Assembly (NCBI RefSeq): GCF_009557615.1
Contig: NZ_CP045652.1
Span: forward strand, 4,258,927 to 4,322,926
Direction: 5' to 3'
DNA length: 64,000 nucleotides
Source: Sphingobacteruim zhuxiongii
GTDB taxonomy: Bacteria; Bacteroidota; Bacteroidia; Sphingobacteriales; Sphingobacteriaceae
This document shows, piece after piece, positions 28,097 to 37,015 of the stretch. The notes beneath the pieces were generated by a model. The model ran no database searches. It was not told the DNA's origin and saw nothing but the letters and a program-made list of their open reading frames with translations. The translations under genes and the position numbers were made by a program. Position 1 is the first letter of the stretch. Every line of letters starts with the position of its first letter.

Positions 28097-28732
28097 CTAC
28101 TTCTTGCGTAGCACAAAAAGCCCGTCACGTATTGGTAGAATTAATTTTTCTACCCTATTATCACTCGCCAGTGTTTTATTTAATTCTATTACTTGTTTTG
28201 TCTGACTATCCGGCTTATCATCAAAAACCTTGCCTTTCCATAAGACATTGTCTAATAATATTAATCCTCCGGTCCTCACACGATCAATAAGCTCTTGAAA
28301 ATAATATAAGTTACGCTTTTTGTCAGCGTCTATAAATATCAAGTCAAATTGTCCCTCAATCGTTTGAATTACGTCTGCTGCGTCTCCTATATGATACTTA
28401 ATTTGAGAAGCGAAATCGGATTCGTCGAAATAACTTTGAACCCTATCCTGCTGTTCTTCATTTATATCAATTGTATGAAGAACGCCCCCTTCATTTAATC
28501 CCTCCGCCAAACAAACTGTTGCATATCCTGTAAATGTTCCAATCTCAAGTGCTAGTTTCGGCTGAACCAATTTACTCAGCATTGCTAACACCCTTCCTTG
28601 GTAATGTCCAGACAACATATGCGGCATAGTCTCCCGAAGAAATGTCTCTCGATTGATCTTTTTTAACAATGCATTTTCTTCGTCGGTAGTATCTTCCAAA
28701 TAGGAATTTAAACGTTCAAATTCTTCAAACAT
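28097..28732 (-). CDS. SAM-dependent O-methyltransferase
   Basis: A 211-residue class I methyltransferase of the catechol/caffeoyl-CoA O-methyltransferase family. Motif I is LALEIGTFTGYATVCLAEGL and an IDADKKRN metal-binding segment follows the FDLIFIDAD strand; LLDNVLWKG is the other conserved stretch. The start at 28732 (MFEEFERLN) was preferred to a TTG nine bases upstream. The physiological acceptor is unknown. It is followed by the glucosaminidase genes and is separated from folE by a terminator. Confidence 0.88.
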   Translation of the reverse strand: MFEEFERLNSYLEDTTDEENALLKKINRETFLRETMPHMLSGHYQGRVLAMLSKLVQPKLALEIGTFTGYATVCLAEGLNEGGVLHTIDINEEQQDRVQSYFDESDFASQIKYHIGDAADVIQTIEGQFDLIFIDADKKRNLYYFQELIDRVRTGGLILLDNVLWKGKVFDDKPDSQTKQVIELNKTLASDNRVEKLILPIRDGLFVLRKK

Positions 28733-28826
28733 ACCGAGCAAAGGTAAAACTTTAGTTTATATAAAACAATTGTTTTTTATTTAATCAGCTGTATATCAAC
28801 ACTTTTACTGGTAACGAAGCAATAAA

Positions 28827-28849
28827 AAAACCGCCTTTAATGCGGTTTT
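28827..28849 (-). terminator. Intrinsic terminator after folE
   Basis: An 8-base stem (28827-28834 with 28842-28849) with a 7-base loop; read on the minus strand it is followed by a run of T. It lies 25 bases after the folE stop codon. Confidence 0.8.
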
Positions 28850-28873
28850 AATGATGTTTTATATTTTCTGATA

Positions 28874-29497
28874 TTAGTCTAGAGAGGCTGTTATTAGACG
28901 TAAAAATTCCGATCGTGTGACGTCATTTTGGAATGCACCTGTAAATGCAGAAGTCGTCGTAACCGAGTTTTGCTTTTGCACGCCACGCATGGCCATACAC
29001 ATATGCTTACATTCAATAACCACTGCAACACCTGCTGGTTTTAAGGTATCCTGTATACAATCCCGAATCTCGTTCGTTAAGCGCTCTTGAACCTGTAATC
29101 TACGTGCAAATACATCTACGACACGAGGGATTTTACTCAATCCAACGATATGTCCATTCGGAATGTAGGCAATATGCGCTTTTCCAAAGAAAGGTAACAT
29201 ATGGTGCTCGCACATTGAATACACTTCAATATCCTTAACAACGACCATCTGACTATACTCTTCTTCAAACATTGCTCCTCTCAATACTTCCGCCGCATCG
29301 ATATCATAACCGTGAGTCAAAAACTGTAAAGCCTTCGCAACGCGTTCTGGTGTTTTAATAAGACCTTCGCGACTTGGATCTTCACCAAGCGCGTCTAATA
29401 TATCTTTGTAGTGGCTCGCGATGCGTTCCACATGTTTTTCATTGTATTGATCTATTTTGATATAGCCGTCTTGTTCTGCTTCGTCAAAATCGTGCAT
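28874..29497 (-). CDS. folE: GTP cyclohydrolase I
   Basis: A 207-residue cytosolic enzyme that converts GTP to 7,8-dihydroneopterin triphosphate. Conserved zinc and catalytic stretches are MCEHHMLPFFGKAHIAYIPNG and the C-terminal CKHMCMAMRGVQKQNS. The length fits bacterial type I enzymes. It lies 25 bases downstream of a PTPS-like gene on the same strand, and the two enzymes act in series (FolE product, then pyruvoyl- or carboxy-tetrahydropterin). Confidence 0.95.
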   Translation of the reverse strand: MHDFDEAEQDGYIKIDQYNEKHVERIASHYKDILDALGEDPSREGLIKTPERVAKALQFLTHGYDIDAAEVLRGAMFEEEYSQMVVVKDIEVYSMCEHHMLPFFGKAHIAYIPNGHIVGLSKIPRVVDVFARRLQVQERLTNEIRDCIQDTLKPAGVAVVIECKHMCMAMRGVQKQNSVTTTSAFTGAFQNDVTRSEFLRLITASLD

Positions 29498-29522
29498 ATA
29501 GTTTATCTTCTAGGTATGTGAA

Positions 29523-29936
29523 TTATTCGCCGAAATATTCGACCGAGTTATTTTCTGTTTCATGCAAACGAATAGCATGTAAGATAACATTCTCCTTAGC
29601 GAAGCATGGTTTTAGTATATGGAATATTTCCATGGCAATTACTTCAGTGGAAGCCATCTTACCTTTCATAAATTCCACATCCAAATTGATATTCTTATGA
29701 TCCACTATATCGATAATCTCCGTATTAATGATCTCCTTCATTACTTTAAGGTCAATTAAGAAACCTGTTTCAGGATTAATTTCACCTTTAACTGTAACAA
29801 ACAAATCGTAATTGTGGCCATGCCAGTTCGGATTTGAACAAATTCCGAAAACACGCTCGTTTTCTTCAGCTGTCCAGTCTTCTCTATGTAATTTATGAGC
29901 GGCGTTAAATCGTTCGCGTCGTGTTATATAAATCAT
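29523..29936 (-). CDS. 6-pyruvoyltetrahydropterin synthase-like protein (PTPS/QueD family)
   Basis: A 137-residue member of the COG0720 family, which converts 7,8-dihydroneopterin triphosphate. The start at 29936 (MIYITRRERF) was chosen over an ORF start 34 codons earlier that lacks homology. The active-site motif is C-N5-HGH (CSNPNWHGH), the spacing of eukaryote-type PTPS, whereas QueD enzymes have C-N3-HGH. The sequence also reads like PTPS in DHKNINLD and HETENN. It may therefore make a tetrahydropterin rather than the queuosine precursor; no queC or queE is in the window. Its -7 box (29941-29948 on the minus strand, TATCTTTG) ends only 4 bases before the ATG, suggesting a leaderless mRNA. 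Confidence 0.82.
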   Translation of the reverse strand: MIYITRRERFNAAHKLHREDWTAEENERVFGICSNPNWHGHNYDLFVTVKGEINPETGFLIDLKVMKEIINTEIIDIVDHKNINLDVEFMKGKMASTEVIAMEIFHILKPCFAKENVILHAIRLHETENNSVEYFGE

Positions 29937-29940
29937 AAGA

Positions 29941-29948
29941 CAAAGATA
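29941..29948 (-). promoter_or_regulatory. PTPS-like/folE operon promoter, -7 element
   Basis: Minus-strand TATCTTTG fits TAnnTTTG exactly and ends 4 bases before the start codon. No good -33 element was found at 19-21 bases. Confidence 0.45.
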
Positions 29949-29988
29949 ACGTAATTTAATGTAAATTAGCGAGCATCCATTTAGACAT

Positions 29989-30615
29989 ATGAAAATTCTA
30001 ATCGTCGCTGCAACAGAGTTCGAAATCGCGAAATCCATCCCTACCTTAAATGATTATCAGATTGAATATCTGATTACTGGGGTTGGTATGACGGCTACAG
30101 CGTTTGCTTTAGGAACAAGACTAGCATCAGAAACATACGATTTACTACTAAATGTTGGAATCGCAGGTACTTTCGATAGATCTCAACCCCTAGGTACCCT
30201 TGTTAAAGTTATTCAGGATTCTATATTTGAATTGGGAGCCGAAGACCACGAGGAATTCATACCCATAGAGAAACTTGGCTTTGGTCAATCCAGCTTTTAT
30301 GAACAACTTCCCGATATCACATTGAAAAGCACTTACACGCGTCTGCAAAGCGTTCCTGGAATTACCGTAAATAAAGTACACGGAAATAAAAATACAATAG
30401 AATTCCTTCGCACCATCTTCGTACCTGATACCATTGAAACGATGGAAGGGGCGGCGTTTTTCTATGCCGCATCACAATTGAATACTCCTGCAATTCAAGT
30501 TCGCGCCCTATCGAATTATGTAGAGGCGAGAGATACTGAGAACTGGAAGATTTCAAAAGCCGTGGAAGAATTAAATGCGTGGCTTGTTGAATTTATTAAG
30601 GAACATCAGTCATAA
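29989..30615 (+). CDS. mqnB: Futalosine hydrolase
   Basis: A 208-residue nucleosidase in the MTA/SAH nucleosidase superfamily, predicted to remove hypoxanthine from futalosine in the alternative menaquinone pathway. Fits are the N-terminus (MKILIVAATEFEIAKS), GVGMTATAFALG, the central LLNVGIAGTFD and ETMEGAAFFYAA with the catalytic-site Glu pair. MqnB is the usual reading of this family in Bacteroidota; other futalosine-pathway genes are not in this window. It diverges from the pterin operon with a 52-base gap. Confidence 0.85.
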   Translation: MKILIVAATEFEIAKSIPTLNDYQIEYLITGVGMTATAFALGTRLASETYDLLLNVGIAGTFDRSQPLGTLVKVIQDSIFELGAEDHEEFIPIEKLGFGQSSFYEQLPDITLKSTYTRLQSVPGITVNKVHGNKNTIEFLRTIFVPDTIETMEGAAFFYAASQLNTPAIQVRALSNYVEARDTENWKISKAVEELNAWLVEFIKEHQS

Positions 30616-30695
30616 TATTGTGATTATTTCCATTAAACCAGTGCTATGCATCGAAAATAGTGCAGCGGTTCGTACGGATTATTGAGAAAATATAG

Positions 30696-30703
30696 TATTT
30701 TTG
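30696..30703 (+). promoter_or_regulatory. pdhB promoter, -7 element
   Basis: TATTTTTG matches TAnnTTTG and lies 32 bases upstream of the ATG at 30736. The -33 region is weak (TTCG at 30669-30672). Confidence 0.45.
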
Positions 30704-30735
30704 CATATCTTAAAAAGACACTATTCCTAACACTG

Positions 30736-31722
30736 ATGAGAGAAATACAATTCAGAGAAGCCCTTCGCGAAGCAATGAGCGAAGAGATGCGTAAAGATGA
30801 AACAATTTTTATAATGGGCGAGGAAGTCGCTGAATATAACGGTGCTTACAAAGTAAGTCAAGGTATGCTTGATGAATTTGGCGCTAAACGTGTTATCGAC
30901 ACACCTATCGCTGAACTTGGCTTTGCGGGTATTGGTGTTGGTGCTGCTATGAACGGTTTAAAACCAGTTGTTGAATTTATGACATTCAACTTCTCCTTAG
31001 TTGCTATCGACCAAATTATCAATGCTGCTGCAAAGATTCGCCAAATGAGTGGTGGTCAATTCAGCTGTCCAATCGTATTTAGAGGCCCTACAGGAAACGC
31101 TGGGCAATTAGCCGCACAGCACTCACAAAACTTTGAAAACTGGTTTGCAAACACACCAGGTTTGAAAGTTGTAATTCCTTCAAACCCTTACGACGCTAAA
31201 GGTCTTTTAAAATCGGCTATTATTGATCCAGATCCAGTAATATTCATGGAGTCTGAGGTTATGTACGGTGATAAAGGTCCAGTACCTGAAGAAGAGTACT
31301 ATTTACCAATCGGAAAAGCAAACTTAGTAAAAGAAGGTACAGACGTTACTATTGTTTCATTCGGTAAAATGGTTCCACGTGTTGTTATTCCTGCAGTTGA
31401 GGAATTAGCTAAAGAAGGAATCAATGCAGAGTTAATTGACTTACGTTCTGTTCGTCCAATTGATTTCCCTGCAATTCTTGAATCTGTTAAGAAAACAAAT
31501 CGCTTAGTAATTGTTGAAGAGGCATGGCCAATCGCTTCTATCTCTTCTGAGATTACTTTCCACGTACAAAAACATGCGTTCGACTATTTAGACGCACCTG
31601 TTACTCGTGTTACTTCTGCAGATGTACCTCTTGGTTATGCTCCAACCCTTGTTGAGGCAACTCTTCCAAGTATCGCTAAAGTAGTAAAAGCAGTAAAGGA
31701 AGTTTCTTACGTTAAGAAATAA
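30736..31722 (+). CDS. pdhB: Pyruvate dehydrogenase E1 component, beta subunit
   Basis: A 328-residue thiamine-diphosphate enzyme subunit; with the alpha subunit (not in this window) it decarboxylates pyruvate for acetyl-CoA. The start at 30736 (MREIQFREALREAM) is the family N-terminus; the earlier in-frame ATG lies upstream of the promoter. Typical stretches are PIAELGFAGIGVGAAMNGLKP, RGPTGNAGQLAAQHSQ and EAWPIASISSEI. It is monocistronic: -7 box upstream, terminator downstream. Confidence 0.95.
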   Translation: MREIQFREALREAMSEEMRKDETIFIMGEEVAEYNGAYKVSQGMLDEFGAKRVIDTPIAELGFAGIGVGAAMNGLKPVVEFMTFNFSLVAIDQIINAAAKIRQMSGGQFSCPIVFRGPTGNAGQLAAQHSQNFENWFANTPGLKVVIPSNPYDAKGLLKSAIIDPDPVIFMESEVMYGDKGPVPEEEYYLPIGKANLVKEGTDVTIVSFGKMVPRVVIPAVEELAKEGINAELIDLRSVRPIDFPAILESVKKTNRLVIVEEAWPIASISSEITFHVQKHAFDYLDAPVTRVTSADVPLGYAPTLVEATLPSIAKVVKAVKEVSYVKK

Positions 31723-31744
31723 GCCTAAAAGCTATTAAAATATT

Positions 31745-31774
31745 AAAAGCTACCTATATAGGTAGCTTTTTTTT
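31745..31774 (+). terminator. Intrinsic terminator after pdhB
   Basis: A 10-base stem (31745-31754 with 31761-31770), 6-base loop and a T tail to 31774, 22 bases after the pdhB stop. Confidence 0.88.
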
Positions 31775-31952
31775 ATGTCTTTTTAAATGGGTTTTATATC
31801 GATTGATCAGTCCCTTCGATAATCCCGACATAATAAAAATCTGGTGGAAACAATCTGGTGTCAACGCCCCTCAATTTCCTTATTTTTTATGTACTTTAGT
31901 ATAAATAAAAATACACTCAACTAACGAAAACTTACCACACAGAAAATAAGCC

Positions 31953-32705
31953 ATGAAAAAACTATTCGTATTATTTCTACTTTCATCTGCCACTTATTAC
32001 ACGCAAGCACAAGAAGTTGAATTTAAAATTAACGTGCCATTAAACAAGGCCTATCAGCAAATATCGGTTATAAAAACTGATGTCGAAGGAGAACAAAGCC
32101 TAATTATGGACATGAATATAAAAGGAACCATTTCTGGAACAAAAAAAGAAGCAGGAAACTATTTCTTCGAATCGATTACTGACGCGATAAGGATGGATAT
32201 GGACGCCGGAATGATGACCATGTCATACGACTCTGAGAATCCTTCAGATGATGAAATGAGCAAGATGCTTGGCGCGGAATTAGGCAAACTTGTTGGCAAG
32301 AAAACCCTAATGACCATGAGCGATAAGGGAAAATTACTCAAACTAAAAATGCCAGAAGGGGTTTCTGAACAAGCATCTGGTTCTATGGAATCAATGGGGA
32401 TGACAGCAAGCTACCCAGATCGCGCGGTTAAACCGGGTGATACATGGGATTCCGAAGCCACAACGGATAAGGTTGTTGTAAAATCCTCAAATAAGTATGT
32501 GGAGAAAAATGCTGATGGCTATATCATCGAGTCTACTGGAGACGTCTTAAGTCTAGATGGTCAAAAAGTAGGAACGTTTGTTTCAACCTATACACTTGAT
32601 GCGGATACGCACTTCACAAAAAAAGCAATTATGAAAATGAATATGGATGCTGAAGGTCAGAAAGTATCTATGGATTACAACATTACAGTTAGTCCAAAAA
32701 ACTAA
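31953..32705 (+). CDS. Exported DUF6263-family protein
   Basis: A 250-residue protein with a signal peptide cleaved near YTQAQ and Met/Lys-rich beta-strand repeats. The segment MKMNMDAEGQKVSMDYNITV and the general layout match DUF6263, a Bacteroidota-specific envelope family with no known role; the name is from memory. It is a single gene closed by a bidirectional terminator. Confidence 0.75.
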   Translation: MKKLFVLFLLSSATYYTQAQEVEFKINVPLNKAYQQISVIKTDVEGEQSLIMDMNIKGTISGTKKEAGNYFFESITDAIRMDMDAGMMTMSYDSENPSDDEMSKMLGAELGKLVGKKTLMTMSDKGKLLKLKMPEGVSEQASGSMESMGMTASYPDRAVKPGDTWDSEATTDKVVVKSSNKYVEKNADGYIIESTGDVLSLDGQKVGTFVSTYTLDADTHFTKKAIMKMNMDAEGQKVSMDYNITVSPKN

Positions 32706-32711
32706 AGCATT

Positions 32712-32746
32712 AAAAAAGCCCGATAGTTTTACTATCGGGCTTTTTT
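32712..32746. terminator. Bidirectional terminator between DUF6263 gene and gcvH
   Basis: A 16-base stem (32712-32727 with 32731-32746) with a 3-base loop, with A-run and T-run in both directions. It lies 6 bases after the DUF6263 gene and 20 bases after the gcvH stop and serves both convergent genes. Confidence 0.92.
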
Positions 32747-32766
32747 AATTTCAGTTATGCTTAAGA

Positions 32767-33147
32767 TTAAGCGTTGATTTCAGATTTATATTGATCTGCT
32801 GACAATAACGCGTCAACATCTGCTGCATTGTTCAATTTCACACGAACAATCCATCCGTCACCGTAAGGGTCCGAATTTACTAATTCAGGTGAAGCATCAA
32901 TAGCGTCGTTTACTTCTAAGATTGTAGCTGTAACTGGGATAAATAAGTCAGAAACAGTTTTAACCGCTTCGATAGTACCGAATACTTCATTTGCTGCTAC
33001 TTCTTCACCAACTGTATTGATATCTACGAATACAATGTCGCCTAATTCGCGTTGTGCGAAGTCTGTAATACCGATAACAGCCTCATCACCTTCTACACGA
33101 ATCCATTCGTGATCTTTGGTGTATTTTAATTCAGAAGGAAAATTCAT
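32767..33147 (-). CDS. gcvH: Glycine cleavage system H protein
   Basis: A 126-residue carrier protein with a lipoyl-lysine in GTIEAVKTVSDLF; it shuttles the aminomethyl group between glycine cleavage enzymes. The start at 33147 (MNFPSELKYTKDHEW) matches the family start; eight extra residues upstream lie between promoter and gene. No gcvT or gcvP is present in the window. Its promoter fits the full Bacteroidota consensus. Confidence 0.96.
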   Translation of the reverse strand: MNFPSELKYTKDHEWIRVEGDEAVIGITDFAQRELGDIVFVDINTVGEEVAANEVFGTIEAVKTVSDLFIPVTATILEVNDAIDASPELVNSDPYGDGWIVRVKLNNAADVDALLSADQYKSEINA

Positions 33148-33168
33148 CTTTTTAATTTTTGTATTCCC

Positions 33169-33199
33169 CAAAAATAGGATTAAGAAAGGAGATTACAAA
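33169..33199 (-). promoter_or_regulatory. gcvH promoter (full Bacteroidota sigma-A consensus)
   Basis: On the minus strand TTTG (33196-33199), a 19-base spacer and TATTTTTG (33169-33176) match the consensus TTTG-N19-21-TAnnTTTG. The predicted start of transcription leaves about 15 bases of leader. Confidence 0.65.
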
Positions 33200-33219
33200 T
33201 TTAAATGTATTTTTATCGT

Positions 33220-34416
33220 ATGAATAAGAGTATCGTTAAACTGGCGAAAATTGCAGAAAAAAGAGACCGTTTAATTATCGGTTTGATGTCCGGAACTTCT
33301 TTGGATGGACTGGATATTGCCTTATGCAGAATTTCTGGTTCTGGTACAGAAAGCACGCTTTCGCTAATTCACTTCACGACGATGCCTTATGAAGATCTAT
33401 TTCGACAACAGATAAGAAAAATCTTCGCTAAAAGACAAATAGACCATCAAATTCTATGCGGTTTGAATGCCTATGTCGCGGAGGTGCATAGCCAGCTTAT
33501 CCTGGAAACACTAAAAGATTGGAATATCGATCCTACACAGATTGATGTTATCGCGAGTCATGGCCAAACCGTGTTTCACGCTCCACAATCACTTACAGGA
33601 GACGTAAGTCTTCCAAATTCTACCCTGCAGATTGGAGATGGGGATCACTTCGCCGTAAGAACAGGTATCATCACCATTAGTGACTTTCGGCAGAAACACC
33701 TTGCTGCCGGCGGTGAGGGCGCTCCATTAGCGGCCTATGGGGACTATTTATTATTTAGTAGCGAAGAGGAACATCGAATTTTATTAAACATCGGAGGGAT
33801 TTCCAATTTCACCTTTCTACCCCGTGTTGGAACCAACCTGAAAGCCTATGCAACAGATTTAGGGCCCGGTAACACAATGATGAACCAGTATATGTTTGCT
33901 CATTATGGCGAAGAAATGGATAAAGATGCTGCAGTTGCAGCGTCAGGTCGCGTTAGCTCAGAACTATTAAGTCGGTTGAAAAGTCATCCTTTCCTAAAAA
34001 TTGACTTTCCTAAAACTACAGGGCCGGAGCTTTTCAATTTAGATTATCTCAATGCCTGTCTTGAAAGCGTGAGTATAACTGAACAATTATATGAGGCCGA
34101 TGTGATGGCAACCCTAAACAGCTTTTCTGCACAAACTATTGTTGAGGGAATTAAACGAGCAATAGCAGGACTAGAAAAAACAAAAATATATGTGAGTGGT
34201 GGTGGACTACATAATCCGATGTTAATGGAACAGTTGGTCGCCGCATTTCCTGGGGCTGTAGCCTCCTTTCAGGAACTTGGATTAGACCCAGATGCTAAGG
34301 AAGCCTGTCTATTTGCTGTTTTAGCGAACGAAACACTCTGTGGAGACCCTAAAAATGTTATCAATATAAAAGATTCTCCTGCAGTCTGCATGGGTAAAAT
34401 AAGCCTACCTTATTGA
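33220..34416 (+). CDS. anmK: Anhydro-N-acetylmuramic acid kinase
   Basis: A 398-residue kinase that phosphorylates 1,6-anhydro-MurNAc during peptidoglycan recycling. Motifs are LIGLMSGTSLDGLDIAL, IASHGQTVFH and DLGPGNTMMNQYM. An ATG at 33205 adds five residues; 33220 (MNKSIVKL) was chosen because it looks like the usual family start. It converges on the DUF2461 gene with a 7-base overlap. Confidence 0.93.
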   Translation: MNKSIVKLAKIAEKRDRLIIGLMSGTSLDGLDIALCRISGSGTESTLSLIHFTTMPYEDLFRQQIRKIFAKRQIDHQILCGLNAYVAEVHSQLILETLKDWNIDPTQIDVIASHGQTVFHAPQSLTGDVSLPNSTLQIGDGDHFAVRTGIITISDFRQKHLAAGGEGAPLAAYGDYLLFSSEEEHRILLNIGGISNFTFLPRVGTNLKAYATDLGPGNTMMNQYMFAHYGEEMDKDAAVAASGRVSSELLSRLKSHPFLKIDFPKTTGPELFNLDYLNACLESVSITEQLYEADVMATLNSFSAQTIVEGIKRAIAGLEKTKIYVSGGGLHNPMLMEQLVAAFPGAVASFQELGLDPDAKEACLFAVLANETLCGDPKNVINIKDSPAVCMGKISLPY

Positions 34417-35072
34417 TCTAACGCCGTATGGATAAATTGCTTGAATGGAATCATGGAGGCATAGGTCTCGATAACCTTGTCTAAGGCCTTTGTGGACTCC
34501 ATTTCTTTTCGGCTAAGGTTCTTCGACAAGATAAAGCTTCTATTTTTTAATATTTCTATATTTTCGTTATCAACAGTATACCCTGCAGGTGGACGCGATA
34601 GCCTATCCTCACTCGACATGTTTTCGGCGTTCCAGCCGCCCTTTTCTAACGCCGTAAACAAATCCTTAGCGTTGTAGTCTATCTCTTGTCTAATTGCTTC
34701 TAAATGCTGTTTCTCGGGACGCCAATATCCTACGGCAAGAAACGTGTCTTCTGGTGCAACATGAATATAATACTCTGGTCCGGCTAACTTTCTTCCATCA
34801 ACGGAAATACCGGCCGCAAACCAAGATTTATAAGGGTCCTTATTTTTCGAAAATCGAACATCTCTGTAAATTCGAAACAGGCATTTTTTAGCTGAAATAT
34901 CCGTATGAATATGCGGGTCTAAATCCGCTAATCGGAGAATAATTGCCTCGATGAATTCAAGAACGTTTTGATGGGCTTGGTCATACTCATTCTTATGTTC
35001 TTGAAACCATTCTCTATTGTTGTTTTCTCTTAAACTTAATAAGAAATCAAAGGTACTCTTCTCGATTTTCAT
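34410..35072 (-). CDS. DUF2461-family protein
   Basis: A 220-residue cytosolic protein whose conserved block (FLLSLRENNNREWFQEHK, FRIYRDVRFSKNKDPYKSWF, GPEYYIHVAPEDTFLAVGYW) matches DUF2461/TIGR02453. The function is unknown; the fold is thought to bind a small ligand. It follows cdsA by 6 bases, so it is probably the last gene of that cluster. Confidence 0.88.
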   Translation of the reverse strand: MKIEKSTFDFLLSLRENNNREWFQEHKNEYDQAHQNVLEFIEAIILRLADLDPHIHTDISAKKCLFRIYRDVRFSKNKDPYKSWFAAGISVDGRKLAGPEYYIHVAPEDTFLAVGYWRPEKQHLEAIRQEIDYNAKDLFTALEKGGWNAENMSSEDRLSRPPAGYTVDNENIEILKNRSFILSKNLSRKEMESTKALDKVIETYASMIPFKQFIHTALDQ

Positions 35073-35078
35073 CTGTTT

Positions 35079-35876
35079 TTAGATAAATAGTAATAGTAAA
35101 TATACGAGTGGGGCAGCAATTAAAAGGCCATCAAACCGATCTAAAAAGCCACCATGACCCGGCAAAATCTGTCCAGAATCCTTAATGCCTAAACTACGTT
35201 TTAACATAGATTCCACAAGATCACCTAAAGTGCCAAATACACCGATAACTAAGGCAACACTTCCCCATTCCATCTTGGTAAGAGATCCAAAGTATTGTTG
35301 TAGGTTCAGCGCAATTAATACTGCTAAAGCAACACCTCCTATAAACCCTTCCCATGTTTTATTGGGACTGATGCGTTCAAATAGTTTCGTTTTTCCAAAG
35401 GCACGTCCAGATAGATAAGCGCCAGTATCATTTGCCCAAAGAATAATTAAGAAGCCTAACGGTATATAGGGATTAAATTTTCCATGAATGAAACCTAACG
35501 CGATAAAGAATATAAAAGGAATGGTGCCGTAACAAATCCCAAGTAGTGTATAAGCAATATCATTGAAGGGTTTTTCTCTTTTAAGAAAAAGTGAAGCAAT
35601 AAAGATAGAAGAGAATAATGGCAATACTAGGGCTAGGTATTTCACATCAATTAAGCCCAAGAAATAGAGGGAAGCCAACACTGAGAGCACCCCAGCGGTC
35701 AATAATCCAAGTCCAAATAAGGGCTTTGTTTCTTCTGATTTACAAATTACAAAAAACTCTCTAGCTGCAAAAACAGCAATCAAACTAAAAAAAGCGACAA
35801 ATACATAGGCATTTAACAAGGTCGCTAAGACTAGTGCAATAACAAAAAATAATCCAGTAATAGCTCTAGTTTTCAT
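35079..35876 (-). CDS. cdsA: Phosphatidate cytidylyltransferase
   Basis: A 265-residue inner-membrane enzyme making CDP-diacylglycerol from phosphatidic acid and CTP. About eight membrane helices are seen. The CDP-synthase signature is complete in the C-terminal part (LKRSLGIKDSGQ, then LPGHGGFLDRFDG). The RISPNKTWEGFIGG segment is also conserved. It overlaps the upstream DUF2007 gene by 11 bases and is followed by DUF2461. Confidence 0.95.
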   Translation of the reverse strand: MKTRAITGLFFVIALVLATLLNAYVFVAFFSLIAVFAAREFFVICKSEETKPLFGLGLLTAGVLSVLASLYFLGLIDVKYLALVLPLFSSIFIASLFLKREKPFNDIAYTLLGICYGTIPFIFFIALGFIHGKFNPYIPLGFLIILWANDTGAYLSGRAFGKTKLFERISPNKTWEGFIGGVALAVLIALNLQQYFGSLTKMEWGSVALVIGVFGTLGDLVESMLKRSLGIKDSGQILPGHGGFLDRFDGLLIAAPLVYLLLLFI

Positions 35877-36093
35877 TACTTATTTCGTCCTCATCATTAA
35901 AACTATCAATTAAGGCTGTTGCCTCTAGCGTATGTTCATTATCCACATAAAGCTCTAATACACCAAAGTGGTATGAAGAGTCTTGCTTATTTAACACCAC
36001 CGCTGGAATATTATTTTCAACCAACATTTGTTTTACAATCTCTGCCTGTAGCTGGTTTGTAAAAACTTTCACTTTAGTCCAGTTCGAATTCAT
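35866..36093 (-). CDS. DUF2007 small signal-transducing-like protein
   Basis: A 75-residue protein with the DUF2007 features (VKVFTNQLQAEIVKQMLVENNIPAVVLNKQDSS). DUF2007 members are short ferredoxin-fold proteins suspected to bind a small ligand; the role is unknown. It overlaps the CPBP gene upstream by 20 bases and cdsA downstream by 11 bases, so translation of all three is probably coupled. Confidence 0.85.
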   Translation of the reverse strand: MNSNWTKVKVFTNQLQAEIVKQMLVENNIPAVVLNKQDSSYHFGVLELYVDNEHTLEATALIDSFNDEDEISNEN

Positions 36094-37003
36094 TTAATCT
36101 ATTTACTTCTTTTGACTTTTTATAAAAATAATACCCGATAAGCAGTGTAATGATAAAGCTGCTCAGGTAAATTATTGGAGAGTATATTTCCACGCTTTGC
36201 AGATCCTCATAAGTCTTTCCTTGCTTATGGAAAAAATACGCGATAATTGTCACGGAGGCATTATTTACAAAGTGTGCAAACACGGGGACCCATATATTCT
36301 TTGTCCAAACAAACGCATAACCGAAGATTAAGCCAAGGATCATTCGAGGAAAAAAACCAAAGAATTGGACGTGTATCGCTGAAAATATAATGGCAGTAAT
36401 CCAAATAGCAGCGTGCTGGTTGTCAAATATTCTATAACATATAGTTTGAAGCGCGCCACGGAAGAAAAACTCCTCGACAACAGCTGGAATTATAGCCATT
36501 ACGACAATATTTGTGAGCAACAAACTTAAACTATCAACCATCACTAAGTTCTTTGTCAAATCGGCCATTGCGTCTTCTTGAGTACGCATCCAGGTTTCCG
36601 CTGATTTAAAGCTTTCAGGCAGGCTCATCTCCATATTCCAACGACTAATTAACTCCATAATAGGACTTGCCGCTAATAAAAAGAGGAAACTTAAGCCAAT
36701 AAACAGGCCTATTTGTACATTTCTTGCGGGAAAATAATCGATTTGATGTCTTTCAATCCTTTGCAATAACATCGCCGGGAACAAAAATGTTCCGAGACTA
36801 CTACTTGCAAGCAATAGGTAGAGTAAACCACGATTTGATGTGGCTAAGATCACAGGATTAGACAAACTACTGAGGTCCAGTTTTCCTGATAACCATGCAA
36901 AAAGTACGATCACGATAATTTGAGAGGCAAGTGCTCCCACGAAGGTAAATCCCAAGAGTGTCACAAGGGATAACCAGGGCGAATTAGGTCTGTCTGTATT
37001 CAT
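36074..37003 (-). CDS. CPBP-family intramembrane glutamic endopeptidase
   Basis: A 309-residue membrane protein of about eight helices with the CPBP (ABI/CAAX-like) protease motifs: EEFFFRG near residue 178, a histidine in AIHVQFFGFFPRMILGLIFGY, and FAHFVNN near the end. The Glu pair and the two His residues form the predicted active site. The role is undefined in this phylum. It begins the cluster CPBP-DUF2007-cdsA-DUF2461, preceded by the DsbA-like gene on the same strand after 12 bases. Confidence 0.9.
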   Translation of the reverse strand: MNTDRPNSPWLSLVTLLGFTFVGALASQIIVIVLFAWLSGKLDLSSLSNPVILATSNRGLLYLLLASSSLGTFLFPAMLLQRIERHQIDYFPARNVQIGLFIGLSFLFLLAASPIMELISRWNMEMSLPESFKSAETWMRTQEDAMADLTKNLVMVDSLSLLLTNIVVMAIIPAVVEEFFFRGALQTICYRIFDNQHAAIWITAIIFSAIHVQFFGFFPRMILGLIFGYAFVWTKNIWVPVFAHFVNNASVTIIAYFFHKQGKTYEDLQSVEIYSPIIYLSSFIITLLIGYYFYKKSKEVNRLNEFELD

Positions 37004-37015
37004 CGTTATAATACC

